Source: Saussurea involucrata (Eukaryota > Streptophyta > Magnoliopsida > Asterales > Asteraceae). From it: 64,000 nt of DNA. Numbering within the stretch: the first letter of the stretch is position 1; the number at the start of each line of letters is the position of its first letter. The notes under the pieces were generated by a model. The model searched no databases. It saw only the letters and a program-made list of their open reading frames with translations, and was not told the DNA's origin. The position numbers and the translations under genes were made by a program. Location of the stretch: assembly GCA_033807775.1 (NCBI GenBank), contig CM066315.1, positions 63,248,320-63,312,319 on the forward strand. The letters are read 5' to 3'. Shown piece by piece: positions 54,906 to 64,000 of the stretch.

Positions 54906-57900
54906 TATATCTATATACTATCTTATAATACATTTAACCCCCAAACTCTTAAAAACAACCTCTCAAGCTATATGTACAACACTTTAATGCATAGTTGCTT
55001 AAATTTTTAGAATGAGAAAGTTCAACCTGCTTGACACCATCATTTCACGCATGCAATCATTTTTATGATTTTTATCTGTTTTCTTCTATCAAGGTGTCGA
55101 CTCAGACTCCCGGGCTTTCCAAGACGACGCTTCGAGCTCCTTCAATGCAGTGTTTTTTATGCTTGCAAATCCATTGCCGATTCTGATTTGGGTTTCTTCT
55201 CAGGTTCAAATCTAGGTTTAGGGCGCCGATTCAGATTTAAGAGAGTTTTCTCCAAGATCAGTGTGTTTCTTCTCTGCTATTGCGTGTTTCCATCTCTAAT
55301 AAATAGGGGAGGGGTCAATACAGTGAGGATAAAGTAGGAAGAGAAAAACGGAGAGAGGCAGACTCGGTGATTCAACATCTTTGTGTTTGTTCTCAGGTAC
55401 GGTTTCGGACTCCCATTTTGGACAAAACCTTAAACCAAAATTGAACTTAAAATCGATTTTGGTTATCTTTGGGTTTCGTCTCAGTAAACTTTAAGCTTCT
55501 AACCGATTTTAGTTCATGTTTGGGTTTCTTTTTAAAATCGATTTTGGTTTCTTATTAACATCGATCTTGCATCTTTGATTTAAGTTCCTGTTATGGCTTT
55601 GTATGGTCTAAGAATGACGTACAAGATACCCTAACGGCTCTCTCTATGGAAACCATCGTCCTTCTTTCCGCCTCTTCCCTCTCCGTCAACACCCCCGCTT
55701 CTAGTATAGTTTGCTTGATGTTCTCTTCTCATATTGGTTCTTTTTTGTTATTTCTTTGTTTCGATTTATGTTTCCATTTTGTTTCTGGTCCGGTATGGTT
55801 TGCTGTTCGATTTATGCTTGTCAACAAACGAAATAGAGGACAACAAAGTTTGGGTTCAAGGCTTGTGAACTCATCAGGTTAGGGTTTTTATTACAAAATG
55901 TGTGTTTGGCTCCTGATTTAGGTTCACTATTTGTATTTTTAGGTTTGGAGGAGTCAACTTGGTGAGCAACCTCATCGATTCACTTATCTTTCCTTTGTTT
56001 TTGCAGATGTTGCTTTACAAGTTCGATTCACTTATCGTTCCTTTGTTTTCTCCATTCTGTATTTTTTTATGTTTGCTTCTCCAATCTCTCACACACTTCC
56101 ACAAAAGATGGTTTTTTTGTTTGGATGGTTTTTAATATAGAACTTTCATATGTATATGTGCATTTCGAATTTTCTCTACTCTACAACCATTTGTGCTCAA
56201 AATATATTATTATCTACTGGATTTTATTTTTCCGATTTCTGCTTGCCTTTCTTGAAGATGATTTCCGGTGTAGATGAGATATGTGAAAAAACAAACCCAG
56301 AGCAAAGCAATTCCTTTATTTGTTGATAATTTTATCAGATTACCATAATTTTCTTTTCATAGGGGTACTTTCCCAGTTGGTTATAAATCTTTTTTTCTTC
56401 ATTGTTGCTTATCTGGATCACAATGGTTAATTATTTAATCAATTTAATGTATATGGATCATAATCACATGTATGAAGCATAATTTAGTGTCCAATTTAAG
56501 TAGTTTCAAACAAAAGTAATTTCAAACATTTCAGTTCCACTTTGGTATTTCACCTTTAGAGCACATATTCTTTACGAAAATGGTGGGTTGGTGTTATGCT
56601 TAATTTTTATCAAGATTTTATTTGTTGTAGTCTTCATCTTCAAATGTGAGTGTTTTCATCATCCCATTTTATGCATCTTTCTTATCTTTGAAGATCAAGT
56701 AAACTACAACGTGGAGAGGAATCAACTATGGCTTTAAAATTTGAGTAACATTTTCCTAATCTGGCTTCATGGTATGTATTCATCAAATTGTTCCAAGTAT
56801 AGATATCAAAAACAAGTTTTGGTTTCAATTTTATTATTGTTTTTTGTTTAGATTTGATTATGGGTTCTGTTTAGATTTGTTTTTTGGGTTGCTATGCTTT
56901 TAGTTTCATCTTTTGGATGAAAATTCTTGGATCGTTTATTTGAAGAGAATGAAGATTTATGAAGATTACCATTTTGTCCTTTAATGTTAAAACAATTAGT
57001 AACACTTCTCTTTTTGAGCCAGGAACGATAAAGGGACCATTCTAACCTTGATGTACTTTCGCTGCGACATAAAGGTGGTAACTCTACAACATTAATCTAT
57101 CGTGTATGTAAGTATGTTGCTTTTTTGGCATTTTTGAAGCATGTTTCATTTCTCCTGCATGCCCTACTGTTCGCCATTCAAAATTTAGAACCATATATGG
57201 TATTTTCATCATCTTAATTGATCGGAAAAAGACGATGGTTCTGATTTTGGTTTCTTTTTGCCACTATTCCTTGCATGCTTCTCTGATTTTGGATTCCAAT
57301 GGTGTCAATTTGCATTGTTGAATGGAAAAAGATGTGATCTGTAATGGGTTTCTACTCACCATTGTTCCTTGGTATATCCGAAATTGGTTTCTATATGATG
57401 GATTAGAGTTGTTGGTTGGAAGATCATGTTGCGTTTCGATCTGGTTTCCATCTCCATAGCTAGATTTATTTGTCTTTTTTGCCAAATTAATGATTCAATG
57501 ACTCAAGTGTGATTTTGTACAGGGTATAATTTTAGAAATATCAAACATAGGAATTAAATATGATCAATATAGATGTATTGATTTGGTTTTTTATGTTCAA
57601 TGGATATTGCTTTGGTTTGATTTGAAAGTTCATTTTAGAAGCATGATTTACATGGTTAAAGATTCAACTGGATGCTTTGGAAGTTGTTTAGATGTTTTTT
57701 TAATATGGTTGGAAGTTTAATGGATGTTCTTTATGTTTATGGATGTCAACATTGAATTGTTCTAATCCTTCATAAAAATAGATAGCAAAGTTACTACTGC
57801 TATATCCTTGTTTGTCTATTTTGGTTCTTTCTAATATGTACACCGTGATTGTTAATTTAGATTGGAAGAAGACTTGGTCTGAATATGGAATATCATATAG

Positions 57901-58113
57901 TTTTTACTTCTTGTTTTGGTTTGATATATCTCACCCTTTTTAAACTAGCTTAGGTCAACTTAATCAACATCTTCTAGATTAAGCTATCCACTTTGTATTC
58001 AAAACTGAACCTATTCAAAATGCAAATTAAAAAACAGATTTACTGCAGTTTTGCAGCCAAAGTAGTTGTTTTTGTGGATCGTATTAAGCTTGATTAGTAA
58101 TCCTCTAACTGGG
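54906..58113. other. T-rich region without a supported gene
   Basis: About 3.2 kb with only short open stretches (for example 55065-55337 and 55646-55882, the latter starting METIVLLSASSLSVNTPAS). Composition is like plant introns or UTRs. None of the frames shows a known domain, so I do not call a gene. A captured or decayed 5' gene end is possible around 55100-55890. Confidence 0.35.
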
Positions 58114-58255
58114 TTATTTTCTTTCTAATTGCGACTCCTCGAACGTGCCTCTCACCAATAGCAGTGCCTTGCATCGCGCACGCCAAGCTTGGTGGTAACC
58201 AATCGTGACGCCGAACTGCTGGTGTACATCGTCCACGATGTCCTTTGGACGCAAT
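58114..58255 (-). pseudogene. Mutator-like (MULE) transposase fragment
   Basis: The minus strand reads RPKDIVDDVHQQFGVTIGYHQAWRARCKALLLVRGTFEESQ, given here only in pieces: DIVDDVHQQFGVTIGYHQAW and RGTFEESQ. This resembles the N-terminal region of plant MuDR-type transposases, just before the MULE catalytic domain. The upstream part is cut off by the LARD LTR at 58256. The downstream part is lost in frame by about 58114. It is the only DNA-transposon protein trace seen here. Confidence 0.65.
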
Positions 58256-58740
58256 TGTAACAACCCGGTTTCCCAAACATGCTTCAAATAACATACATTG
58301 CATAACTTCATTACATTCATAATAAAAGATACAAAATAAACCACAAACGGTCCCTTCGGTCTCGAAACTACAAAATACATTAAGCTTCCTAAGCAACGCC
58401 CATCAAATGCTCCTTACACTTAATCCTTTCCTTTGTCGATCCTTAACCTGGAAAACATATTTTTGAAAACAAAATGAGGGTTAGACCAAACAGGTCTAGT
58501 AAGTTAATCCCGGTCCTTTCCAAAATCATTATAAACCTTTTATGTAAATCATTTGTATCAAAATAGTTTATATAAACCTTTGATAATTCTTTCGTAAAAT
58601 ATAAACATACCACACGTATTTAAATACCAATCCAGAATCGTGCATCGTGTACATCTCATCCACCTTATTCCTCCACAAATGGCCATATTAGTTGGTAGCA
58701 AGCCAACTAATAAATCAACGCCGTACAACAACTACGACAC

Positions 58741-58860
58741 ATCACCGGTCCGCACACCGAAACCCGGCAATACACCGGTCCGCTCACCGGAACCCGGCAA
58801 CACACCTGTCCGCTCACCGGAACCCGGCAACACACCAGTCCGCTCACCGGAACCCGGCAA
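58741..58860. repeat. 30-bp tandem repeat, four copies, in LARD LTR
   Basis: Units end in ACCGGAACCCGGCAA. The other LTR has only three copies (63014-63103), so the array changed by one unit after insertion. Translation gives repeated TPVRSPEPGN, which is a by-product and not a gene. Confidence 0.95.
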
Positions 58861-59236
58861 CAAGTGCACTCGTGTAGTGCAAAGCTTATATAAATACAAT
58901 ATATACCTCATTACATCATATTGTCATTTATATACACATAAACATATTCCTACCACATAATCATCTCATATATATATACACATACTCACATACATATATA
59001 AACACATATATGTATTCCAGTTGAAAACGTTTAAAGCAAAACTCACCTGAATACTTACAATATGCTTCCAAACCTTTCTCCGAGCTATCCGATCCTTTAT
59101 CCAAAATTCTCAAAATCTGAAACCATTTACATACAAGTATCTTCTTACCAACTCATGTATAAGACTTACTAGCAGGTTATGGACTCTAGATGCATCTACA
59201 TAACTTTTATCCTCAAAATTTACCCAAACAGCCAAG

Positions 59237-59472
59237 TTATCCGGACAACCCAAACAACCCGGACAACACCACTTTTCCGGACAACAAGACTTTTCCGGAC
59301 AACCTCAGTAATCCGGACAGCACGACTAATCCGGACAACACGGGGAATCCGGATGCCATCCGGACTCTAAATCACCCGGAAACTCTCAAACAAATCATCC
59401 GGACACTATCAATAAACTACCCGGACACCACCCAAGAAACTACCCGGATACCTTCATATTATCCGGACACCT
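59237..59472. repeat. CCGGA motif cluster in LARD 3' LTR
   Basis: Thirteen CCGGA words, mostly as ATCCGGACA or TTCCGGACAAC, within 240 bp. The second LTR has twelve (63482-63690), one lost with a short deletion. Confidence 0.9.
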
Positions 59473-59909
59473 CTGACTGATTATCCCATTTTCACCCAGA
59501 AATCGACTGAATCATTAACAGAAGTGTTTGAGATGTTTCTACTCCGATAGGAACTATCTAAAAGTAATTACAAACATAAAATACAAAGAGACATACCTCA
59601 GATTCACTTCCAAGCATACCAATTGAAGTCTTAACCACAAAGCTCTTTCTTTCTTCTTCTTAGCTCCAAGAACACACACACACACACACACACACACCTT
59701 AGTTTAGATATTTCTGAGTTGTGACATATCTGAACTCCTAAAGGGGTAATATCAACCTATTTTCATTTTAAACCTTGAACTTCTCAATAATGACCCAAAC
59801 ACCCCTAAACTTATAATTTATCCAAACATACCCTAAACATCTAACTTTAAAGTTAACTTTATTTAACGGAAAGGAGATTTTAACTAACGAACTTATCCGG
59901 GGTATTACA

Positions 59910-59926
59910 TTATCTCCCCCTTAAAA
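59910..59926 (-). other. Polypurine tract of LARD-like element
   Basis: The minus strand reads TTTTAAGGGGGAGATAA just before the LTR start TGTAATACC. Confidence 0.9.
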
Positions 59927-62513
59927 GAATTCCGTCCCGGAATTCGGTTAAGCAATAAACGAGGGTAACTACTATCATGTCCTATCCAATGGTCCTTCAC
60001 TCTGATCATTACATTCGACTACTTTCTCCCACTCTCTTCTCAACATAAAACACGTTTTCTCCAAGGATAGCACACTAGAAGGTACTCACTCTTAACGGAT
60101 CCTATGAGCTAGCTTTCTTTCACCTCCAAATCAATCGCACGTACCAAATTTCAACAACTACTATACTTTACTAACAACTTCACCATACCTCATATCAGAA
60201 ACTTAATCGAGTCAATCCGAAATCACACTCAATGCTCAAAATAACTTCACATTTTCCATTTCTCAAACGGTAATACTCTATTCTTTAGCTAACCATCTAC
60301 TGCCACTCCATTCTCTTATTCTTGAATAATACTACTACATACCACCTCAACATCCATACCTCTCCCCACATACTTTTGACACCTTCACACAACTTACAAA
60401 CAAAATTCCGAGCAGAGGTTTCCACTTATACTCACTCCATATCCTCACAAATCCACCACTTAATCTCACGAAATTCATCACTACTACACCTCGCACATTC
60501 ACTAATTATAAACTGCCACCATCTTATCCACATTACCCCACACATTTAAACAATACCTTTCTTGATAGCGTCAACAATCACATTAAGTATAATCTACACA
60601 ACATACTAAACTGTCGCCTTCATGACTAGGTCAAGACTTTACGCACTATCGTTACCTTCCACACACAATTCATCACGTTCTACATACTGCTACTAATCTT
60701 TACACTCAAGCCATCACACTTCACACACTAACAAATTAGAACAACAATAATTAAGAACACCCATCATACCTCCTAACAGAACCCACTTCATCCAAAGCTT
60801 CATAACCAACTTATACCCCCACCGTTCTCACTTGAGGAAAAACACAAGACTTTTCATAGTGAAAATCAATTTTTTTCAACCTATCCAGTACTCAGACCCA
60901 TCGCCGATAATATTACATCAAGTAACACAATGCTACTTATTACCATTCCACCACAAGGATTCACTTCGACCCCTTTCAAATCTTACTGTAAATAAAACCA
61001 TTCTTACATAACCAAGCAATAGTTCAAACTACTATCATACCGACATTCCAAATTCAAAATCTCGACTCCACATAAGGGTATTGCACAGTGGTCTCAACTT
61101 TTCATCACCTTATTAAACCAGGTACGACATTCACAATTATTCTCCACTGTGCAACCCGTCTCCACACATAACAACAACATCACAACAGCATGCAATCAAC
61201 AATTACGTAGAATTGAACATATAAACAACACGCATGCTTTAATACATGTTTTCATATCACATAATATAAAACCTTTCAAATAATTTAATCTGATCAACAT
61301 GCTCGTAACCAATATCAATTATGAAAACCTTTCGTAAAACCTTTCATTCACACAAAGAAGGTAAGGGAACTCACCTTAGCCTTAGCACTTCGACACGCTC
61401 CGGGATACACTTTAGCTCAAACCGAACACCCAAAATGATCGCCACCAAAAATGGTGTTAACTATCTAATTACATCCCCAAAACATTCCCAAATCAGTTCT
61501 AAGGCCCCCAAATCGATATTTTAGATACTCTAAACATTAAGAACCAATAATCATCATTTTAAACGACATAAAACCCATCAAATCTATCACTCCAAAGCTC
61601 AAAAACTCAATCCATGGAAAAATGAAGATTATCAAACAATTATGATGAAGCTTCTTACTGATTTGATCAAAATTCATAAGGAATCAATCCCAAAATCATT
61701 TGCCTTCTTTCTTAGGGATTAAAACTCATCCAACGATAGGATTATCAAATCCCTAGCCATAAACTTGCCTAATCAATAAAGAGAAGAAAAGAAGAAGAAA
61801 TCAGACTTTGAAGAAGATGACTACAACCATGCTGCAACTCTTTCTTTACATCTCCAATCGAATTTGCAAAAATCGAAAACTTTAAATCAATCCCCCAACA
61901 ATTCCTTACTTTCATCATAACCTCACTTATTCCAGTATATCAACTTTTATCTTATCGTACCAAATTATCGAGGATCCCTTATCATTACCTAATCAAAGTT
62001 TTAACAAGATCAAGTTCCAACATCCTCCTATGCTTACTACTACCTCAAATTCTAACAAGATTATCGAGAATAACTTAATAGGCACTCCACACACATCTAT
62101 ATCGCCAACACAACTATCAAGCTCTTTTCTAATGCAATTAAGCAACAAAAGAACGAAAACACAATTAATTCGGTTTGCACCGAAGTCAAATAGCACTTTA
62201 GCACGTGTAGAGTTTATATAAATATACCTGTCTTCATCTCTATCCATACGTCGAGTCCGGCTTGCCACTCTGTTGATTCGACAAGGTTAATATACACGTA
62301 AGCACATACCCAATATAACAAGATATTCCGGTTCAACATGTACTTGTAAGTTCCCGCTTACACTGGCCAGGTGTAATTTGAACATACCTTACATGATGTT
62401 CCTTCTACCTTTTTATACTTAACATCCCAAGGTTCTAAAATAATAAGGACATCCTACTTCACATGCAGTTTAAGTCTAGGTACGGGTACAAATACCTAAA
62501 TCCCTTAAACTAG
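59927..62513 (-). other. Interior of LARD-like element
   Basis: About 2.6 kb, AC-rich on the plus strand, with many stops. Apart from the protease-like remnant at 61993-62268 no domain is visible. No RT or integrase motif appears in any frame by reading. Confidence 0.7.
61993..62268 (-). pseudogene. Decayed retropepsin-like remnant in LARD interior
   Basis: A 91-codon open segment with INSTRAKVLFDFGANR, which resembles the VLFDSGA active-site region of chromovirus proteases with Ser changed to Phe, followed further on by CGVPIKLFSIILLEFEVVVSIG, quoted in part: LLEFEVVVSIG matches the EFDVVxGMDWL end of that domain. This supports descent of the LARD from a Ty3/gypsy chromovirus. Confidence 0.5.
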
Positions 62514-62526
62514 GGCTCTGATACCA
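62514..62526 (-). other. Primer binding site of LARD-like element
   Basis: TGGTATCAGAGCC on the minus strand, two bases after the LTR end, complementary to initiator tRNA-Met. Confidence 0.93.
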
Positions 62527-62528
62527 TT

Positions 62529-64000
62529 TGTAACAACCCGGTTTCCCAAACATGCTTCAAATAACATACATTGCATAACTTCATTACATTCATAATAAAA
62601 GATACAAAATAAATCACAAACGGTCCCTTCGGTCTCGAAACTACAAAATACATTAAGCTTCCTAAGCAACGCCCATCAAATGCTCCTTACACTTAATCCT
62701 TTCCTTTGTCGATCCTTAACCTGGAAAACATATTTTTGAAAACAAAATGAGGGTTAGACCAAACGGGTCTAGTGAGTTAATCCCGGTCCTTTCCAAAATC
62801 ATTATAAACCTTTTATGTAAATCCTTTGTATCAAAATAGTTTATATAAACCTTTGATAATTCTTTCGTAAAATATAAACATACCACACGTATTTAAATAC
62901 CAATCCAGACTCGTGCATCGTGTACATCTCATCCACCTTATTCCTCCACAAATGGCCATATTAGTTGGTAGCAAGCCAACTAATAAATCAACGCCGTACA
63001 ACAACTACGACACATCACCGGTCCGCACACCGGAACCCGGCAATACACCGGTCCGCTCACCGGAACCCGGCAACACACCTGTCCGCTCACCGGAACCCGG
63101 CAACAAGTGCACTCGTGTAGTGCAAAGCTTATATAAATACAATATATACCTCATTACATCATATTGTCATTTATATACACATAAACATATTCCTACCACA
63201 TAATCATCTCATATATATATATACACATACTCACATACATATATAAACACATATATGTATTCCAGTTGAAAACGTTTAAAGCAAAACTCACCTGAATGCT
63301 TACAATATGCTTCCAAACCTTTCTCCGAGCTATCCGATCCTTTATCCAAAATTCTCAAAATCTGAAACCATTTACATACAAATATCTTCTTACCAACTCA
63401 TGTATAAGACTTACTAGCAGGTTATGGACTCTAGATGCATCTACATAACTTTTATCCTCAAAATTTACCCAAACAGCCAAGTTATCCGGACAACCCAAAC
63501 AACCCGGACAACACCACTTTTCCGGACAACAAGACTTTTCCGGACAACCTCAGTAATCCGGACAGCACGACTAATCCGGACAACACGAGGAATCCGGATG
63601 CCATCCGGACTCTAAATCACCCGGACACTATCAATAAACTACCCGGACACCACCCAAGAAACTACCCGGATACCTTCATATTATCCGGACACCTCTGACT
63701 GTTTATCCCATTTTCACCCAGAAATCAACTGAATCATTAACAGAAGTGTTTGAGATGTTTCTACTCCGATAGGAACTATCTAAAAGTAATTACAAACAGA
63801 AAATACAAAGAGACATACCTCAGATTCACTTCCAAGCATACCAATTGAAGTCTTAACCTCAAAGCTCTTTCTTTCTTCTTCTTAGCTCCAAGAACACACA
63901 CACACACACCTTAGTTTAGATATTTCTGAGTTGTGACATATCTGAACTCCTAAAGGGGTAATATCAACCTATTTTCATTTTAAACCTTGAACTTCTCAAT
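62529..64000 (-). repeat. 5' LTR of LARD-like element, partial
   Basis: Same sequence as 58256-59909 from its TGTAACAACCCGG start, cut by the window end. It differs by a few substitutions, one fewer 30-bp unit, a roughly 25-bp deletion in the CCGGA cluster and a shorter CA run. Confidence 0.92.
63014..63103. repeat. 30-bp tandem repeat, three copies, in LARD 5' LTR
   Basis: Counterpart of the four-copy array at 58741-58860. Confidence 0.95.

Larger units (their letters stand above)
58256..59909 (-). repeat. 3' LTR of LARD-like element
   Basis: TGTAACAACCCGG to CGGGGTATTACA, 1654 bp. It contains a 4 x 30-bp tandem repeat (58741-58860), a cluster of 13 CCGGA motifs (59237-59472) and a CA run. 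The flank GCAAT at 58251-58255 should recur beyond the right edge if the target duplication is intact. Confidence 0.92.
58256..64000 (-). mobile_element. LARD-like non-autonomous Ty3/gypsy element, right end outside window
   Basis: Two direct 1.65-kb LTRs (58256-59909 and 62529 to beyond 64000) enclose 2.6 kb. On the minus strand a tRNA-Met primer site lies at 62514-62526 and a polypurine tract at 59910-59926. The interior lacks gag, RT and integrase and keeps only a decayed protease-like piece. It is therefore a large retrotransposon derivative, probably of a chromovirus. The LTRs are about 99 percent alike by eye apart from one 30-bp and one roughly 25-bp indel, so the insertion is young. 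Confidence 0.85.

Noticed and set aside
55646..55882. Start of a gene (METIVLLSASS)
   Set aside because: Only about 20 residues look gene-like, with no splice-supported continuation or domain. Kept as an unassigned region.
58741..58860. CRISPR-like repeat array
   Set aside because: Units are directly adjacent without unique spacers, and the setting is a plant LTR. The same applies to the minisatellites at 46285 and 51895.
58640..58960. ORFs with repeated TPVRSPEPGN in the LARD LTRs (also 62913-63203, 59190-59480)
   Set aside because: They are translations of tandem repeats and CCGGA clusters inside LTRs, changing with repeat number.

Overview
The window is plant nuclear DNA, almost certainly from a eudicot. 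It holds Sirevirus-type Ty1/copia elements with an envelope-like region, Tat-lineage Ty3/gypsy elements with two RNase H domains, tRNA-Met primer sites, TRIM and MITE relics, and a fragment of a plastid peroxiredoxin gene. The style of the Sirevirus proteins looks like Asteraceae, but the sequence alone does not fix the species. I found no intact cellular gene, rRNA, tRNA or CRISPR array. Every large coding region belongs to a decayed transposable element.

Layout. (1) 1-10323: Sirevirus A on the minus strand, cut by the left window edge, in the order LTR, primer site, gag, protease-integrase-RT-RNase H, spacer, envelope-like region. (2) 10433-25680: Tat element B on the minus strand. Its 3' LTR is split by a related, internally deleted Tat element C (10629-17559, 5-bp target duplication GTCGC). 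One LTR of C carries a 103-bp TRIM-like solo LTR with its own duplication. Both Tat elements have an opposite-strand (antisense) ORF region between integrase and 3' LTR. (3) 25681-38505: Sirevirus E on the plus strand, which truncates the gag of B. (4) 38506-41800: remnants of other copia elements (two LTRs, RNase H and RT pieces). (5) 42012-44054: a Tourist-like MITE and a Helitron-like end.

(6) 44056-54905: a chain of foldback elements, nearly all bounded by (TA)n or (TA)n(GA)n microsatellites. One has captured the 5' part of a peroxiredoxin IIE gene, one contains a 2.6-kb solo LTR, and one is a 1.8-kb near-perfect palindrome. This is the most unusual part of the window. (7) 54906-58113: T-rich sequence with no supported gene. 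(8) 58114-58255: a scrap of Mutator-like transposase, interrupted by a young LARD-like element (58256 to beyond the right edge) with 1.65-kb LTRs and a 2.6-kb nearly non-coding interior.

The reading frames show old, transition-rich decay (TGG to TGA/TAG, CAG to TAG, catalytic Asp to Asn), consistent with methylated, silenced heterochromatin. The nesting gives a relative history: B before C before the TRIM-like element, and the MULE piece before the LARD. The very similar LARD LTRs mark it as one of the youngest insertions.
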